Origin: Ilumatobacter fluminis
GTDB taxonomy: Bacteria > Actinomycetota > Acidimicrobiia > Acidimicrobiales > Ilumatobacteraceae
DNA: 64,000 nucleotides
Reading direction: 5' to 3'
Assembly: GCF_004364865.1 (NCBI RefSeq)
Contig: NZ_SOAU01000001.1
Location: 372,001-436,000 of the forward strand
The position numbers were made by a program, and so were the translations under genes. The notes beneath the pieces were generated by a model that was given only the letters and a program-made list of their open reading frames with translations, had not been told where the DNA came from and ran no database searches. Shown here piece by piece: positions 27,078 through 34,625 of the stretch; position 1 is the first letter of the stretch; each line of letters starts with the position of its first letter.

Positions 27078-28211
27078 TCATCGGAGGGGTGGTCCGTAGA
27101 TGCCGTAGGCGCCCTCGTACCAGGTCACTCTGATGGTTTGGGCGTTGCGGGTGAGTTCGTAGCCGCCGGTGAAGGTGAGTTCCGCGGCCGACGGTGGTGT
27201 GGTGTCGCAGCCGTCGGCGCACCAGCGGGCGAGCGCATCGGCGATGTCGCCTTGGTCATAGCTGTTCGCTCCGAGTTGTTGCAGATCGAGGCGGTCTCCG
27301 AAAGGTGCTGATGAGGCTTGTGTCAGGAGGTCGGCGGCTTGGGCCCAGTTCTCGTTGTCGATGTGGGCGAAGTAGACCGTGAGGATGTCGGTCGCGGATT
27401 GTCGTTGCATGATCGGGGTTTGGATCTCGAACTCGTCGACGGTGAATCGGTCGTCGACCTGGCGGATCGACCAGTATTCGGTGACATCGATGATCCCGTC
27501 GTCGGTGACGTAGGTGACCGGAAGCGTCGTGCGCCACCACACATCATCTTGGATGTTGGTCAGTTGGTCGTTGCGCGCCACGTCGAGATGGAAGGTGCGT
27601 TCTGCCGGTGGGCACGTCGTCCAGCAGTTCGGTGCAGTTCCGTCGTAGATGGCCGGGACAGTGTCGATGCAATCGTCGATCAGGTCGAGTTGGTCGCTGT
27701 CCCGAGCCATCACCATCTGATTGGCGAGCTCGGTCATGAACTCGTCGACCGACGTCGTTGTGCCACAGCTCAACGGAGCGACCGTCGGCACAGTCGCGGT
27801 CGATGGCACGGTCGTGGTCGATGGCACGGTCGTGGTCGATGGCACTGTGGATGGTCGGGGGTTCGTCGTTGCAGACGGTGCGTTGGGAGCTGTGGTCCCT
27901 GGTACGTCGACGGTGGTCGACGGTGGCGCGCCGGTGGGCGCTGGTACGACGCTGGTCGTCGGAGTCGGTTGAGTTTGCGGCGGGTTGGTTGCCGGGATGA
28001 TCTGGTCGGGATCGTCGTTGCCAAGCGTTGCCACGGCCAAGATCCCGGCTGCGATCACGAGAACCGACGCCGCGACGGCGAGCCAGCGGCGATTGTTGCT
28101 GGCGGTGTCGGTCCGGGTCATCGGCGATTTGAGCCTCTCGATGTCGGCGGGCTCAACAGCTTGCGCAAGGGCCTTCGACCATTCGCGGAGTTGGTCGGTG
28201 GGGTCATGCAT
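27078..28211 (-). CDS. Membrane protein paired with ECF-like sigma factor
   Basis: A 377-residue protein. The N-terminus MHDPTDQLREWSKALAQAVEPADIERLK and one transmembrane helix (about 42-62) match the cytoplasmic-plus-anchor layout of anti-sigma factors. A Pro/Thr linker with VPSTTT repeats follows (about 75-145), encoded by a visible tandem DNA repeat near 27790-27850. The outer domain (150-377) has four or more Cys (CWTTCPPAE, CADGCDTT) and no family I can name. The start overlaps the sigma gene stop by 8 bp, so the two are coupled. Confidence 0.7.
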   Translation of the reverse strand: MHDPTDQLREWSKALAQAVEPADIERLKSPMTRTDTASNNRRWLAVAASVLVIAAGILAVATLGNDDPDQIIPATNPPQTQPTPTTSVVPAPTGAPPSTTVDVPGTTAPNAPSATTNPRPSTVPSTTTVPSTTTVPSTATVPTVAPLSCGTTTSVDEFMTELANQMVMARDSDQLDLIDDCIDTVPAIYDGTAPNCWTTCPPAERTFHLDVARNDQLTNIQDDVWWRTTLPVTYVTDDGIIDVTEYWSIRQVDDRFTVDEFEIQTPIMQRQSATDILTVYFAHIDNENWAQAADLLTQASSAPFGDRLDLQQLGANSYDQGDIADALARWCADGCDTTPPSAAELTFTGGYELTRNAQTIRVTWYEGAYGIYGPPLR

Positions 28212-28659
28212 TGGTGTTCACCCCCAGGTGATGGCGAAGGCGTTCCAGCCCTCGATCGCGGTGGGTTCTGACAGCAGACAACGACAGTCCGAGCGCCTCG
28301 GCGGTCTCGGTCGGTGTCCACTCGCATGCCTCGACGAGCCAGACGACTTCGCGCTGCCGGCGAGGGAGCTGCTGCATCGACGAGATCAACGCCGGCTCGA
28401 CGTGCGCCATGTCGGCGGGTGGCGATGCAGGAAGCCGGCCCTGTTTCCGACGGCGTGACTTCGACAACCCCACACGGAACAGATAGGGCACCGGGTACTC
28501 CATGACGGCAACCCGATCCCAGTTCTTCCACGCGAACTCCAACGCAGCCGCAACAGCGTCACCGACGCGATGCGGAGCGATACGCCCGCCATAGGCGCGC
28601 CGCAGACGCGGCTCTGCCTTCCGGAAGAAGTCATCGAAGTCGTGGATAGCTGTCGTCAT
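28204..28659 (-). CDS. ECF-like RNA polymerase sigma factor
   Basis: A 151-residue protein. The region 2-like part is FFRKAEPRLRRAYGG, VAAALEFAWKNWDRV, YPVPYLFRVGLSKSRRR. The region 4-like part is MQQLPRRQREVVWLVEACEWTPTETAEALG and LSAVRTHRDRGLERLRHHLG, a clear helix-turn-helix. It overlaps its membrane partner by 8 bp. With the 23518-26327 pair it makes two independent sigma/membrane-sensor operons in 5 kb of island. Its targets are unknown. Confidence 0.8.
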   Translation of the reverse strand: MTTAIHDFDDFFRKAEPRLRRAYGGRIAPHRVGDAVAAALEFAWKNWDRVAVMEYPVPYLFRVGLSKSRRRKQGRLPASPPADMAHVEPALISSMQQLPRRQREVVWLVEACEWTPTETAEALGLSLSAVRTHRDRGLERLRHHLGVNTNA

Positions 28660-29110
28660 CGTCGTCTCTACCCTTCTGAACCCCTGAGCGACGTGAAACC
28701 GCTACAAACGCTCTCAACAATCTGCGGGCGACAGTACCGGCGTCCCGGCGCTGCCTCGCTCGTCTCACATATCGGTGCTCACGAGACGCCCAGAGCGTCG
28801 GCAGGGCACGACGAACAAGCTGCCGCCTACCGCCGGCTCGGGGCCACGCTTATCGACAGCCGCCGATGCCGTCCCGACCCACGCGCGAACCGGCACAGTG
28901 GGCGGTATGGCGGTGGCCACCGGCGGTGATCGCATTACTGAGCGGGTCGAGGCGCCGTAGCGCTCCACTGACGTGCCGGACTGTGCGGCTGTGGCGGCGA
29001 CCTGAGGTGAACGTTATGCGTGCTTGCCGGCGCATGCTCGGCGCCGTCCAGACCGGTCAAGCTCGGCAGAGACGACAACAGCGCGACCGTCCGGTTCGCC
29101 CTCGAATCAC
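28660..29110. other. Intergenic stretch upstream of sigma operon
   Basis: 450 bp with no gene I can support. It holds copy 3 of the dispersed 36-bp sequence (28876-28911). The promoter of the leftward sigma operon must lie near 28660-28720, but no clear boxes stand out. Confidence 0.5.
28876..28911 (-). repeat. Dispersed ~36-bp island sequence, copy 3
   Basis: Plus-strand ACCCACGCGCGAACCGGCAC followed by AGTGGGCGGTATGG. Its left half matches copies 1 and 4 closely. Confidence 0.6.
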
Positions 29111-29599
29111 TCAGTCGTCGGCGTTCTCGGAGCCCACATCCTCCGGTGTGATGCAGTAGATCTCGTAGGGCGGTTCGAGCCCGATCTGGGCGGCGAACGT
29201 CCCTGCCTGCGACGCATCGCTCAAGTCGATCTGAACACGGTTCTCGACAACTCCCCGGCCGTAGGGGCTCACCCCACTCATGATGGTGTCGCCGGACACT
29301 TCGAACCGTTCGACCAGGCGGTCGAGAGCGGCGTCCAACTTGTCCTGTGTCCAGGTGGGCTCGGGAACCGGGTCGCCCGGCTTCCAGTACACGTCCTCTC
29401 GCTCAGTCGGACAGTACGGAATCGAGGTGAGGACGGCGACAGTTGTTGCTGGCCTCGCCGAATTGACAACAACTGTCGTGACCGGGCTGCTGGCACTGCG
29501 CGCGTACGGGGTCACGCCATCGTCGACGTCACCTACATCGCACGCGGCGCCGCTCATCAACGCGACGAAGCCGACGCTGACCAACCTGCTGTGTCTCAT
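29111..29599 (-). CDS. Small lipoprotein of unknown function
   Basis: A 162-residue protein from ATG 29597-29599. The signal peptide (MRHSRLVSVGFVALMSGAAC) ends in a good lipobox. The mature part begins with a Thr/Val-rich linker, then a small domain with IPYCPTERE...TQDKLDAALDRLVERFEV and FAAQIGLEPPYEIYCITPED. The two Cys (IPYC, IYC) may form a disulphide. No family is recognised. It stands alone, with a copy of the dispersed sequence about 85-120 bp upstream. Confidence 0.6.
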   Translation of the reverse strand: MRHSRLVSVGFVALMSGAACDVGDVDDGVTPYARSASSPVTTVVVNSARPATTVAVLTSIPYCPTEREDVYWKPGDPVPEPTWTQDKLDAALDRLVERFEVSGDTIMSGVSPYGRGVVENRVQIDLSDASQAGTFAAQIGLEPPYEIYCITPEDVGSENADD

Positions 29600-29936
29600 G
29601 AACTTTGGACGATAGGTCACCTGCCGCGGTTCCCGAGGAGTACGGCAACCGGGCGATCAGAACGACGCCCCCGCTGTCACGCCGACCCCACGCGCTAACC
29701 GGCATAGCGAGCGGTACGACGCCGTCAGCCGGCGGCCACCGTCGGTGGTCGGGTTGCGAGCCGCAGCGACGATCCGAAGCTCCCCGCCGAGGTGCCGGAC
29801 AGGCGCAGCCGGTCTACATTCGAGTGATGGGTTCGCGCTTGAGCATCCGGAAACGCACTGTGATCGGTACGTGGAGCGAGATCGAGGAGCGTCGGCTGGA
29901 TGTGGCGTGGTGAGCCAGCACGCCGAAGCCCTGAGC
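29600..29936. other. Divergent intergenic stretch between two lipoprotein genes
   Basis: 337 bp between leftward (29599) and rightward (29937) lipoprotein genes. It contains copy 4 of the dispersed sequence. No other structure was seen. Confidence 0.5.
29684..29720 (-). repeat. Dispersed ~36-bp island sequence, copy 4
   Basis: Plus-strand CACGCGCTAACCGGCATAGC followed by GAGCGGTACGAC, the copy closest to the consensus. It is about 85 bp upstream of the leftward lipoprotein gene. Confidence 0.65.
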
Positions 29937-30368
29937 ATGTCGGAGCGTGTGGGAGGACAGCGCTTTGGTCGTCGAGGCGTTGCTTGCCTGGCACTCGCAT
30001 GTGTTGCTGTCGGTGGGTGCGGCCCGGAGAGTCTCACTCCGGCAGCGCTCAGCGAGACATCAGATGGGTACGTGTTGGCGACCTTCAGGTGCGCACGCGA
30101 CGTCACCGCTTCTGTCGCTGAGTCTGCTTCCGAGGTGGCGATCGACGAGGTCAAGGGCACGCTGGTCGACGGCGACTGCGAGGGCGGGACCGACATTGAG
30201 TTGTCGCAGCCGGTTGGAGACCGGCGAGTTGTTGTAGACGGTGAGCTCTGGGAGCGGATCGACGACAACTGCCAGCTTGCGGTGTACGCGCCTTCCTACG
30301 CCGGAGAGGAGTGGAGTTGGGGCGTCCCGCTCCCGTGCAACGTCGTTGACGACAATGTCAATGGCTGA
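29937..30368 (+). CDS. Small lipoprotein of unknown function
   Basis: A 143-residue protein from ATG 29937. The signal peptide (VACLALACVAVGGC) ends in a VGGC lipobox. The mature domain of ~110 residues (YVLATFRCARDVTASVAES, KGTLVDGDCEGGTDIEL, LWERIDDNCQLAVYAP, LPCNVVDD) has four Cys, suggesting two disulphides. It is the only rightward lipoprotein gene in this part of the island. No family is recognised. Confidence 0.55.
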   Translation: MSERVGGQRFGRRGVACLALACVAVGGCGPESLTPAALSETSDGYVLATFRCARDVTASVAESASEVAIDEVKGTLVDGDCEGGTDIELSQPVGDRRVVVDGELWERIDDNCQLAVYAPSYAGEEWSWGVPLPCNVVDDNVNG

Positions 30369-30416
30369 ACCCGCTCGGCACCGGACGCACATACTGACAA
30401 CGCCCGCAACAGCCTG

Positions 30417-30453
30417 CGCCAGCGCGAGAACCGGCACATCGAGCGATACGTGG
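30417..30453 (-). repeat. Dispersed ~36-bp island sequence, copy 5
   Basis: Plus-strand GCGAGAACCGGCACATCGAG followed by CGATACGTG, between the convergent ends of 29937-30368 and 30595-31458. Its place behind both genes argues against a simple promoter element. Confidence 0.6.
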
Positions 30454-30594
30454 GTGAGGGGTATCGGCCACGGACGGTGGCGCACCAAGACGTGATCGTG
30501 GGGTGCCGACGGCTCGAACCTGAACGACGGGGCCGGCGAAAGCGAAGCGGCTCGGCGGCGAGTCAGCGCACTATGGGTGTGGGCAGCCGTTGAC

Positions 30595-31458
30595 TTACGA
30601 CTCAGGAACCGACGTTGATGCCGCCATCGGGTCGCTCCACGGAGGTGGGACGACAATGGCAAGCTCTGCGCCCGTGTCGTCGACCAGGACGTGCCGGCCG
30701 TCGGGCGCGTCGTCGTGTACGAAGAGGATGTTCTTCTCGTACTTGCCGAGGTCTGCGCGGGCGGCGGCAGCAGCTGCGAAGCGATCCGGAATCAGCGCCA
30801 CTCGCACGATCGGCCGGCTGTAGATGGGCAGGTCGACCGCCAGCACCTGCGTCGACGCAAAGCGGGGCTCGGTACACCGCTTGTCCATGGCCGACGCGGT
30901 TCCGTAGACGATGCAGATGTTGTCGTCGAGCTGTCCGAGGAAGAGGTCGATGTCGTCAGACGGTGACGGCACAGCGACCAGCGCCGCATAGTCGGGCGGG
31001 ACTGAGCCGGTTGCCGACTCGGGCGGAAGTTCGGACTCTTCGACGCTGGCCGTCGGGTCGCCGAGCACTGCGAAGAGGTCGTCGACAGCCGCAACGTCGT
31101 ATCGTTCGTACACGAGTCTGACGTTGCCCTTCTCAAAGACGAGTTGACCTTCGCGTTCGGTCGGTCTGTCATCGAACGCCTGCCGCATATAGGCCTCGCC
31201 GGTGTTCGCATCGCCCCCGCAGGCCATGGCCGTCGACATGATCTCGCCGCCGAACTCGCCCGACTGCCAGTTGCAGGTCGTCGCTGCGCGGAACCCGTCG
31301 GCTGTGATGTCCATAAACAGTGGCTGCTCGATCTCGACGGGTTCACCATCGACTTCCAGCGAGATCACCCGCCACGTACCGTCCGACGCGGCGTCGCCCC
31401 CACCGCAGCCCGACGCGAAGGCAAACGCAACGATCGCGAAGAGCCAGAGGGCCTTCAT
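30595..31458 (-). CDS. META (HslJ-like) domain lipoprotein
   Basis: A 287-residue protein from ATG 31456-31458. The signal peptide MKALWLFAIVAFAFASGC ends in a lipobox and is followed by a Gly-rich spacer. Residues ~28-110 fit the META/HslJ fold (DGTWRVISLEVDGEPVEIEQ, ADGFRAATTCNWQSGEFGGE). The second half (about 150-287) has no recognised domain but carries a Cys pair (DNICIVYG, DKRCTEP). META proteins are envelope-stress proteins in other bacteria, and this fits the two sigma/sensor pairs nearby. A dispersed-sequence copy stands ~75-105 bp upstream. Confidence 0.7.
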   Translation of the reverse strand: MKALWLFAIVAFAFASGCGGGDAASDGTWRVISLEVDGEPVEIEQPLFMDITADGFRAATTCNWQSGEFGGEIMSTAMACGGDANTGEAYMRQAFDDRPTEREGQLVFEKGNVRLVYERYDVAAVDDLFAVLGDPTASVEESELPPESATGSVPPDYAALVAVPSPSDDIDLFLGQLDDNICIVYGTASAMDKRCTEPRFASTQVLAVDLPIYSRPIVRVALIPDRFAAAAAARADLGKYEKNILFVHDDAPDGRHVLVDDTGAELAIVVPPPWSDPMAASTSVPES

Positions 31459-31530
31459 GCAGATCAGACGTATCACACCGCTCCATAGTTCCGGCGCGCT
31501 CAGAACATCACCCAGCCCAGGAGCGAGAAT

Positions 31531-31564
31531 CCGAGCAGAACCGGCATTACGAGCGGAGTTCGAG
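31531..31564 (-). repeat. Dispersed ~36-bp island sequence, copy 6
   Basis: Plus-strand GAGCAGAACCGGCATTACGA followed by GCGGAGTTCG. It opens the right leader repeat, as copy 1 opens the left one. Confidence 0.6.
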
Positions 31565-31789
31565 CAGCGCCGAGGTCGCGCTGCGTGAGCACTCGGACCA
31601 GTCGCTGCTTCGGGATCGTTTCGGCGGTGAGGAGGGCAGTCTCGATCTCTCGACGACCCCGTGGTTGCCGACAGCAGCGGCTTCGACACGTTCGTTTCTC
31701 CCGGGTGGTACCGGGATATGGGAAAGAGCCCCCCAAGGGCTCTAACCTCGCGCATTGGCTTGTGGGTTTTCTTGCAAGCCCTGCGCCTC
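31538..31789 (+). repeat. Right copy of the tRNA-Lys leader repeat (island boundary)
   Basis: Direct repeat of 11113-11364. Here the leader runs on into the complete tRNA-Lys gene, so this is the parental arrangement. Long blocks such as CGTTTCGGCGGTGAGGA and CCCCGTGGTTGCCGACAGCA are identical in both copies. Confidence 0.8.
31703..31743 (+). promoter_or_regulatory. T-box-like core and hairpin ahead of tRNA-Lys (right copy)
   Basis: GGGTGGTACCGGG (31703-31715) is followed by AGAGCCC-CCCAA-GGGCTCT (31725-31743), 39 bp before the tRNA. The stem differs from the left copy at paired positions on both strands, evidence that the hairpin is selected. The CCC run could pair either with the GGG of the core or within the hairpin, which is T-box logic. 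A tRNA gene as the downstream target would be unusual. Confidence 0.35.
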
Positions 31790-31854
31790 TAGCTCAACGG
31801 TAGAGCAGCGGGCTTTTAACCCGTTGGTTCAGGGTTCGAAACCCTGGGGGCGCA
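31783..31854 (+). tRNA. tRNA-Lys (anticodon UUU)
   Basis: A full cloverleaf can be drawn. Acceptor GCGCCTC pairs with GGGGCGC (one T-G pair), the D arm is GCTCAACGGTAGAGC, the anticodon arm is GCGGG-CTTTTAA-CCCGT with anticodon TTT, and the T arm is CAGGG-TTCGAAA-CCCTG. The discriminator base is A, and CCA is not encoded. It marks the right edge of the island. Confidence 0.95.
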
Positions 31855-31875
31855 CTGATGTCGGTCGGCCGACGT

Positions 31876-33039
31876 TCACTGGAGGTGTCGTGCGAGCGCA
31901 CGACTCACCCGGCGGGCGTCGTGCTCGATCGCCCAGAGCGTGCCGGTCAATGGCACCGTGAATCCGACGAAGCCGAGCCCGGCGGACGGCGTCACCGAGA
32001 CAGGCCGCCCGTCGGTGTCGAGCACGCCGAGATGTCCCACGAGTGGTTCGAGCGCCGGGCGGTATCCCGTCGCTGCGATCACAACGTCGGCATCGACCCG
32101 GTCGCCGTCGTCGAGCAACGCTCCGTCCTCGTCGAGGTCGGTGACGGCGTCGACCACCGTCACTCGTCCCGACCTGATGGCGTCGACGATGCCGTCGGCC
32201 GTCATCGGCTCCTTGTGTCGGGCGAGCAGTTCCATCATCGGAGCGGTCGGCTCGGGGAGGTAGTCGCGCCGGCCGTAGATGCGTCGCTCGATCCAGGGCG
32301 CCGCTCGGTCGACCAGGTAGTCGGGCATCACGTCGGCCGGGGGAGCGAACGGCGTCGACGGCACTCCGACGACTTCGCGTGGGAACACCCGTGGCGCCGA
32401 CCGGACCGCCCACGTCACGCCGATCCCGGCGTTCACCAGATCGACGCAGATCTCGCCGCCGGAGCTGCCCGCACCGACGACGAGCACCCGACCATCGGCG
32501 ACCTGATCCGGGTTGCGGTACTCGGCGGCGTGAAGGAGCCGACCGGAGAAGCGGCCGGCGTTCGACCAGTCGGGCCGGGTCGGCGTGGCCGAGTGACCGG
32601 TGGCGATCACCACGCCGTCGGCTCGCCAGGAGCGGCCACCCGTCACGTCGAAGCCGCCGTCGGGCCGACGATCGATCCGGTCGACCGACCCCGCGTCGCC
32701 CAGGACGACCTCGAGTCGGTGATGCTCGACGTAGCGCTCGAAGTAGTCGACGAGATCGTCGCGACCGACCCAGCGGCCCAACGACCGCGGCATGCGGAGG
32801 CCCGGGAGGTCCGACATCCAGCGCACCGTGTTCAGGCGCAGCGAGTCGTATCGGCCGGCCCACGAAGCTCCGACCCGCTCGGCCCGGTCGACCACGACGG
32901 CCCGCACGCCCTCTCGACGAAGGAGCGCAGCGGTCGCGAGCCCGGCGGGTCCGGCGCCGACCACGACGACGACCGGCGCATCGGCGGCCGGCTCGGCAGC
33001 GGACCAGGGTCGGAGGCGGTCGGTGAGGCGGGCGAACAT
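31876..33039 (-). CDS. FAD-dependent monooxygenase (flavin monooxygenase/YUCCA type)
   Basis: A 387-residue protein from ATG 33037-33039. It has an N-terminal FAD-binding GxGxxG (VVVVGAGPAGLATAALLRREG), a mid-protein NADPH site (VLVVGAGSSGGEICVDL) and the late ATGYRP motif, the order typical of class B flavin monooxygenases. The segment VGASWAGRYDSLRLNT is the usual WxxRYDxLxLxT substrate-side stretch. Such enzymes insert one oxygen atom into N, S or C centres using NADPH and O2. The substrate is unknown. It begins the core-genome side beyond the tRNA and ends 22 bp from it. Confidence 0.88.
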   Translation of the reverse strand: MFARLTDRLRPWSAAEPAADAPVVVVVGAGPAGLATAALLRREGVRAVVVDRAERVGASWAGRYDSLRLNTVRWMSDLPGLRMPRSLGRWVGRDDLVDYFERYVEHHRLEVVLGDAGSVDRIDRRPDGGFDVTGGRSWRADGVVIATGHSATPTRPDWSNAGRFSGRLLHAAEYRNPDQVADGRVLVVGAGSSGGEICVDLVNAGIGVTWAVRSAPRVFPREVVGVPSTPFAPPADVMPDYLVDRAAPWIERRIYGRRDYLPEPTAPMMELLARHKEPMTADGIVDAIRSGRVTVVDAVTDLDEDGALLDDGDRVDADVVIAATGYRPALEPLVGHLGVLDTDGRPVSVTPSAGLGFVGFTVPLTGTLWAIEHDARRVSRALARHLQ

Positions 33040-33149
33040 CGGCGGGGTGGGAGTGGCCGTCTCCGAGTACGGCTCGGACGTGGCACTCCGATCGAACCTA
33101 CCCTGGTCGTCGACGCGGCGCCGGGGGCGCCGCTGGGAGGAGACCCGAC

Positions 33150-33617
33150 ATGGCACAACTCACCGAACGACCGGCCGACTGGGTGTCGACCGCACCCGTC
33201 GTGGTCGAGAACTCCCGGCCGATCGCAGCGCCGGTCGAGACGGTCTGGGAGCGTATCGCCGACCACGAGACCTGGCCCGAGTGGTTCACCGACCTGTCGT
33301 CGGTCGCGGTCACCTTCGGCGCCGAAGGTGTTGGCGGTGGCCGCGACGTGAAGGTGCCGGGCATGACGGTCAAGGAACGGTTCACCGCGTGGGAGCCGCC
33401 GCATCGATTCGCCTTCACCTTGTTCGAAGGGCCGCGCATCATGACGTCGATGGCCGAGTCGGTCGTGCTCGCGCCCGACGGCGACGGCTGCACGATCACC
33501 TACACCCAAGGCATCGAACCGGCCAAGGGCTTCGGCTGGTTGGTGAAGCTGGCTGCGAAGCGACTCGACGGTCAGCAGCGTGCGGCGCTCGACGAGCTCG
33601 CCGCACTCGTCGAGTAG
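33150..33617 (+). CDS. SRPBCC-fold (polyketide cyclase/START-like) protein
   Basis: A 155-residue protein. VVENSRPIAAPVETVWERIADHETWPEWFTDL is the characteristic opening of SRPBCC proteins: beta strand, then helix with W-x(3)-ADxxxWPxW. The later strands VKERFTAWEPPHRFAFTLFEG and MAESVVLAPDGDGCTITYTQG complete the helix-grip fold. These proteins bind hydrophobic ligands in a deep cavity, and no catalytic residues can be assigned. It is divergent from the monooxygenase (111-bp gap). Confidence 0.85.
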   Translation: MAQLTERPADWVSTAPVVVENSRPIAAPVETVWERIADHETWPEWFTDLSSVAVTFGAEGVGGGRDVKVPGMTVKERFTAWEPPHRFAFTLFEGPRIMTSMAESVVLAPDGDGCTITYTQGIEPAKGFGWLVKLAAKRLDGQQRAALDELAALVE

Positions 33618-33660
33618 CTCCGACATCGACGGGCCGCCGCCGGCGTCGTAGCCTCGCGAC

Positions 33661-34428
33661 ATGGAGTACCGGTACCTCGACGTCACCACGGACGGGCCGA
33701 TCGCCACGATCACGCTCGACAACCCGCAGCGACGCAACGCGCTCGCGCTCGACGTGATGCTCGAGATCACCGATGCGTTCCGCACGATCGGACGCACCGA
33801 TGCGCGCGGCATCGTGCTGGCCGCGAACGGGCCGGTGTTCTCGGCCGGACACGACTTCGGGAACATGCTCGGGGTGTCGCTCTCCGATGCCCAGGAACTG
33901 CTCCAGGTCTGCACCGACATGATGAACGTCGTGCAGCAGGTGCCCCAGGTCGTCATCGCCAAGGTGCATGCGCTCGCCACGGCGGCCGGTTGCCAACTCG
34001 TCGCCACGTGCGATCTGGCGATCGCCGCTGAATCGGCTGGCTTCGCCCTCCCCGGCGGCAAGGGCGGCCTGTACTGCCACACACCGCTCGTCGCCGTGGC
34101 GCGCCAGATCGGTCGGAAGCGCGCCCTCGAATTGTCGATGACCGGTGACCCGATCGATGCCCACACGGCGGCCGACTGGGGTCTCATCAACCGTGCCGTT
34201 CCCGACGACGATCTCGACGATGCCGTCGACGACCTGATGCGTCGCGCCACGCGAGGGAGCGCCTCGTCGAAGGCGCAGGGCAAGCGATCGTTCTACGCCC
34301 AGGTCGACCTCGACCAGCCGAAGGCATACGCCTACGCGATGGAAGTGATGGCCGCCGGCGTCGTCACCCCGCACGGCCAAGAAGGCATCGCGTCGTTCCT
34401 CGAGAAGCGCAAACCCGACTTCTCCTGA
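33661..34428 (+). CDS. Enoyl-CoA hydratase/isomerase family protein
   Basis: A 255-residue protein of normal crotonase length. Motifs are ITLDNPQRRNALALDVMLEI (CoA-binding start), GPVFSAGHDFGNML (first oxyanion-hole strand) and KVHALATAAGCQLVATCDLAIAAESAGFALP (second oxyanion-hole and helix). The Glu of typical hydratases (PExGL) is replaced by LPGGKGGLYCHTPL, like ECHDC3-type members, so hydratase activity is doubtful and isomerase or other acyl-CoA chemistry is possible. It follows the SRPBCC gene after 43 bp. Confidence 0.85.
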   Translation: MEYRYLDVTTDGPIATITLDNPQRRNALALDVMLEITDAFRTIGRTDARGIVLAANGPVFSAGHDFGNMLGVSLSDAQELLQVCTDMMNVVQQVPQVVIAKVHALATAAGCQLVATCDLAIAAESAGFALPGGKGGLYCHTPLVAVARQIGRKRALELSMTGDPIDAHTAADWGLINRAVPDDDLDDAVDDLMRRATRGSASSKAQGKRSFYAQVDLDQPKAYAYAMEVMAAGVVTPHGQEGIASFLEKRKPDFS

Positions 34429-34474
34429 GCGCGTCACGAACCCCGCTCCGCCGACGGGGCTCGCCGGCGGTCGC

Positions 34475-34492
34475 TAGGGCCATTGGTCCCTA
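34475..34492 (+). promoter_or_regulatory. Palindrome-like box TAGGGCCATTGGTCCCTA
   Basis: An imperfect 18-bp palindrome upstream of 34626. Read on the minus strand, GGGACCAATGGCCC resembles DosR/DevR-type boxes (GGGAC-N5-GGCCC variants). The assignment is tentative. Confidence 0.3.
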
Positions 34493-34625
34493 CCCGCTGT
34501 GAGATCCGCCACCGGTCGGCGACGGAGCGCGCCGATCGAGACCGGACCTTGATCTTCGGTCGATCAACGCTGAACGTCCGCCCTGCATCGTGATGGCGTA
34601 GTCACCGGACGAAGGCGGACGATCG

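Noticed and set aside
26424..31564. Dispersed 36-bp sequences as true integron attC sites
   Set aside because: They lack the RYYYAAC/GTTRRRY core pair and a consistent long stem, and no IntI-like integrase was found. Kept only as a recombination-site hypothesis.
31855..31875. A 3' tRNA attachment-site repeat elsewhere in the window
   Set aside because: The tRNA 3' half (TTCGAAACCCTGGGGGCGC) was not found again near 11.4 kb, so classical 3'-end integration is not supported.
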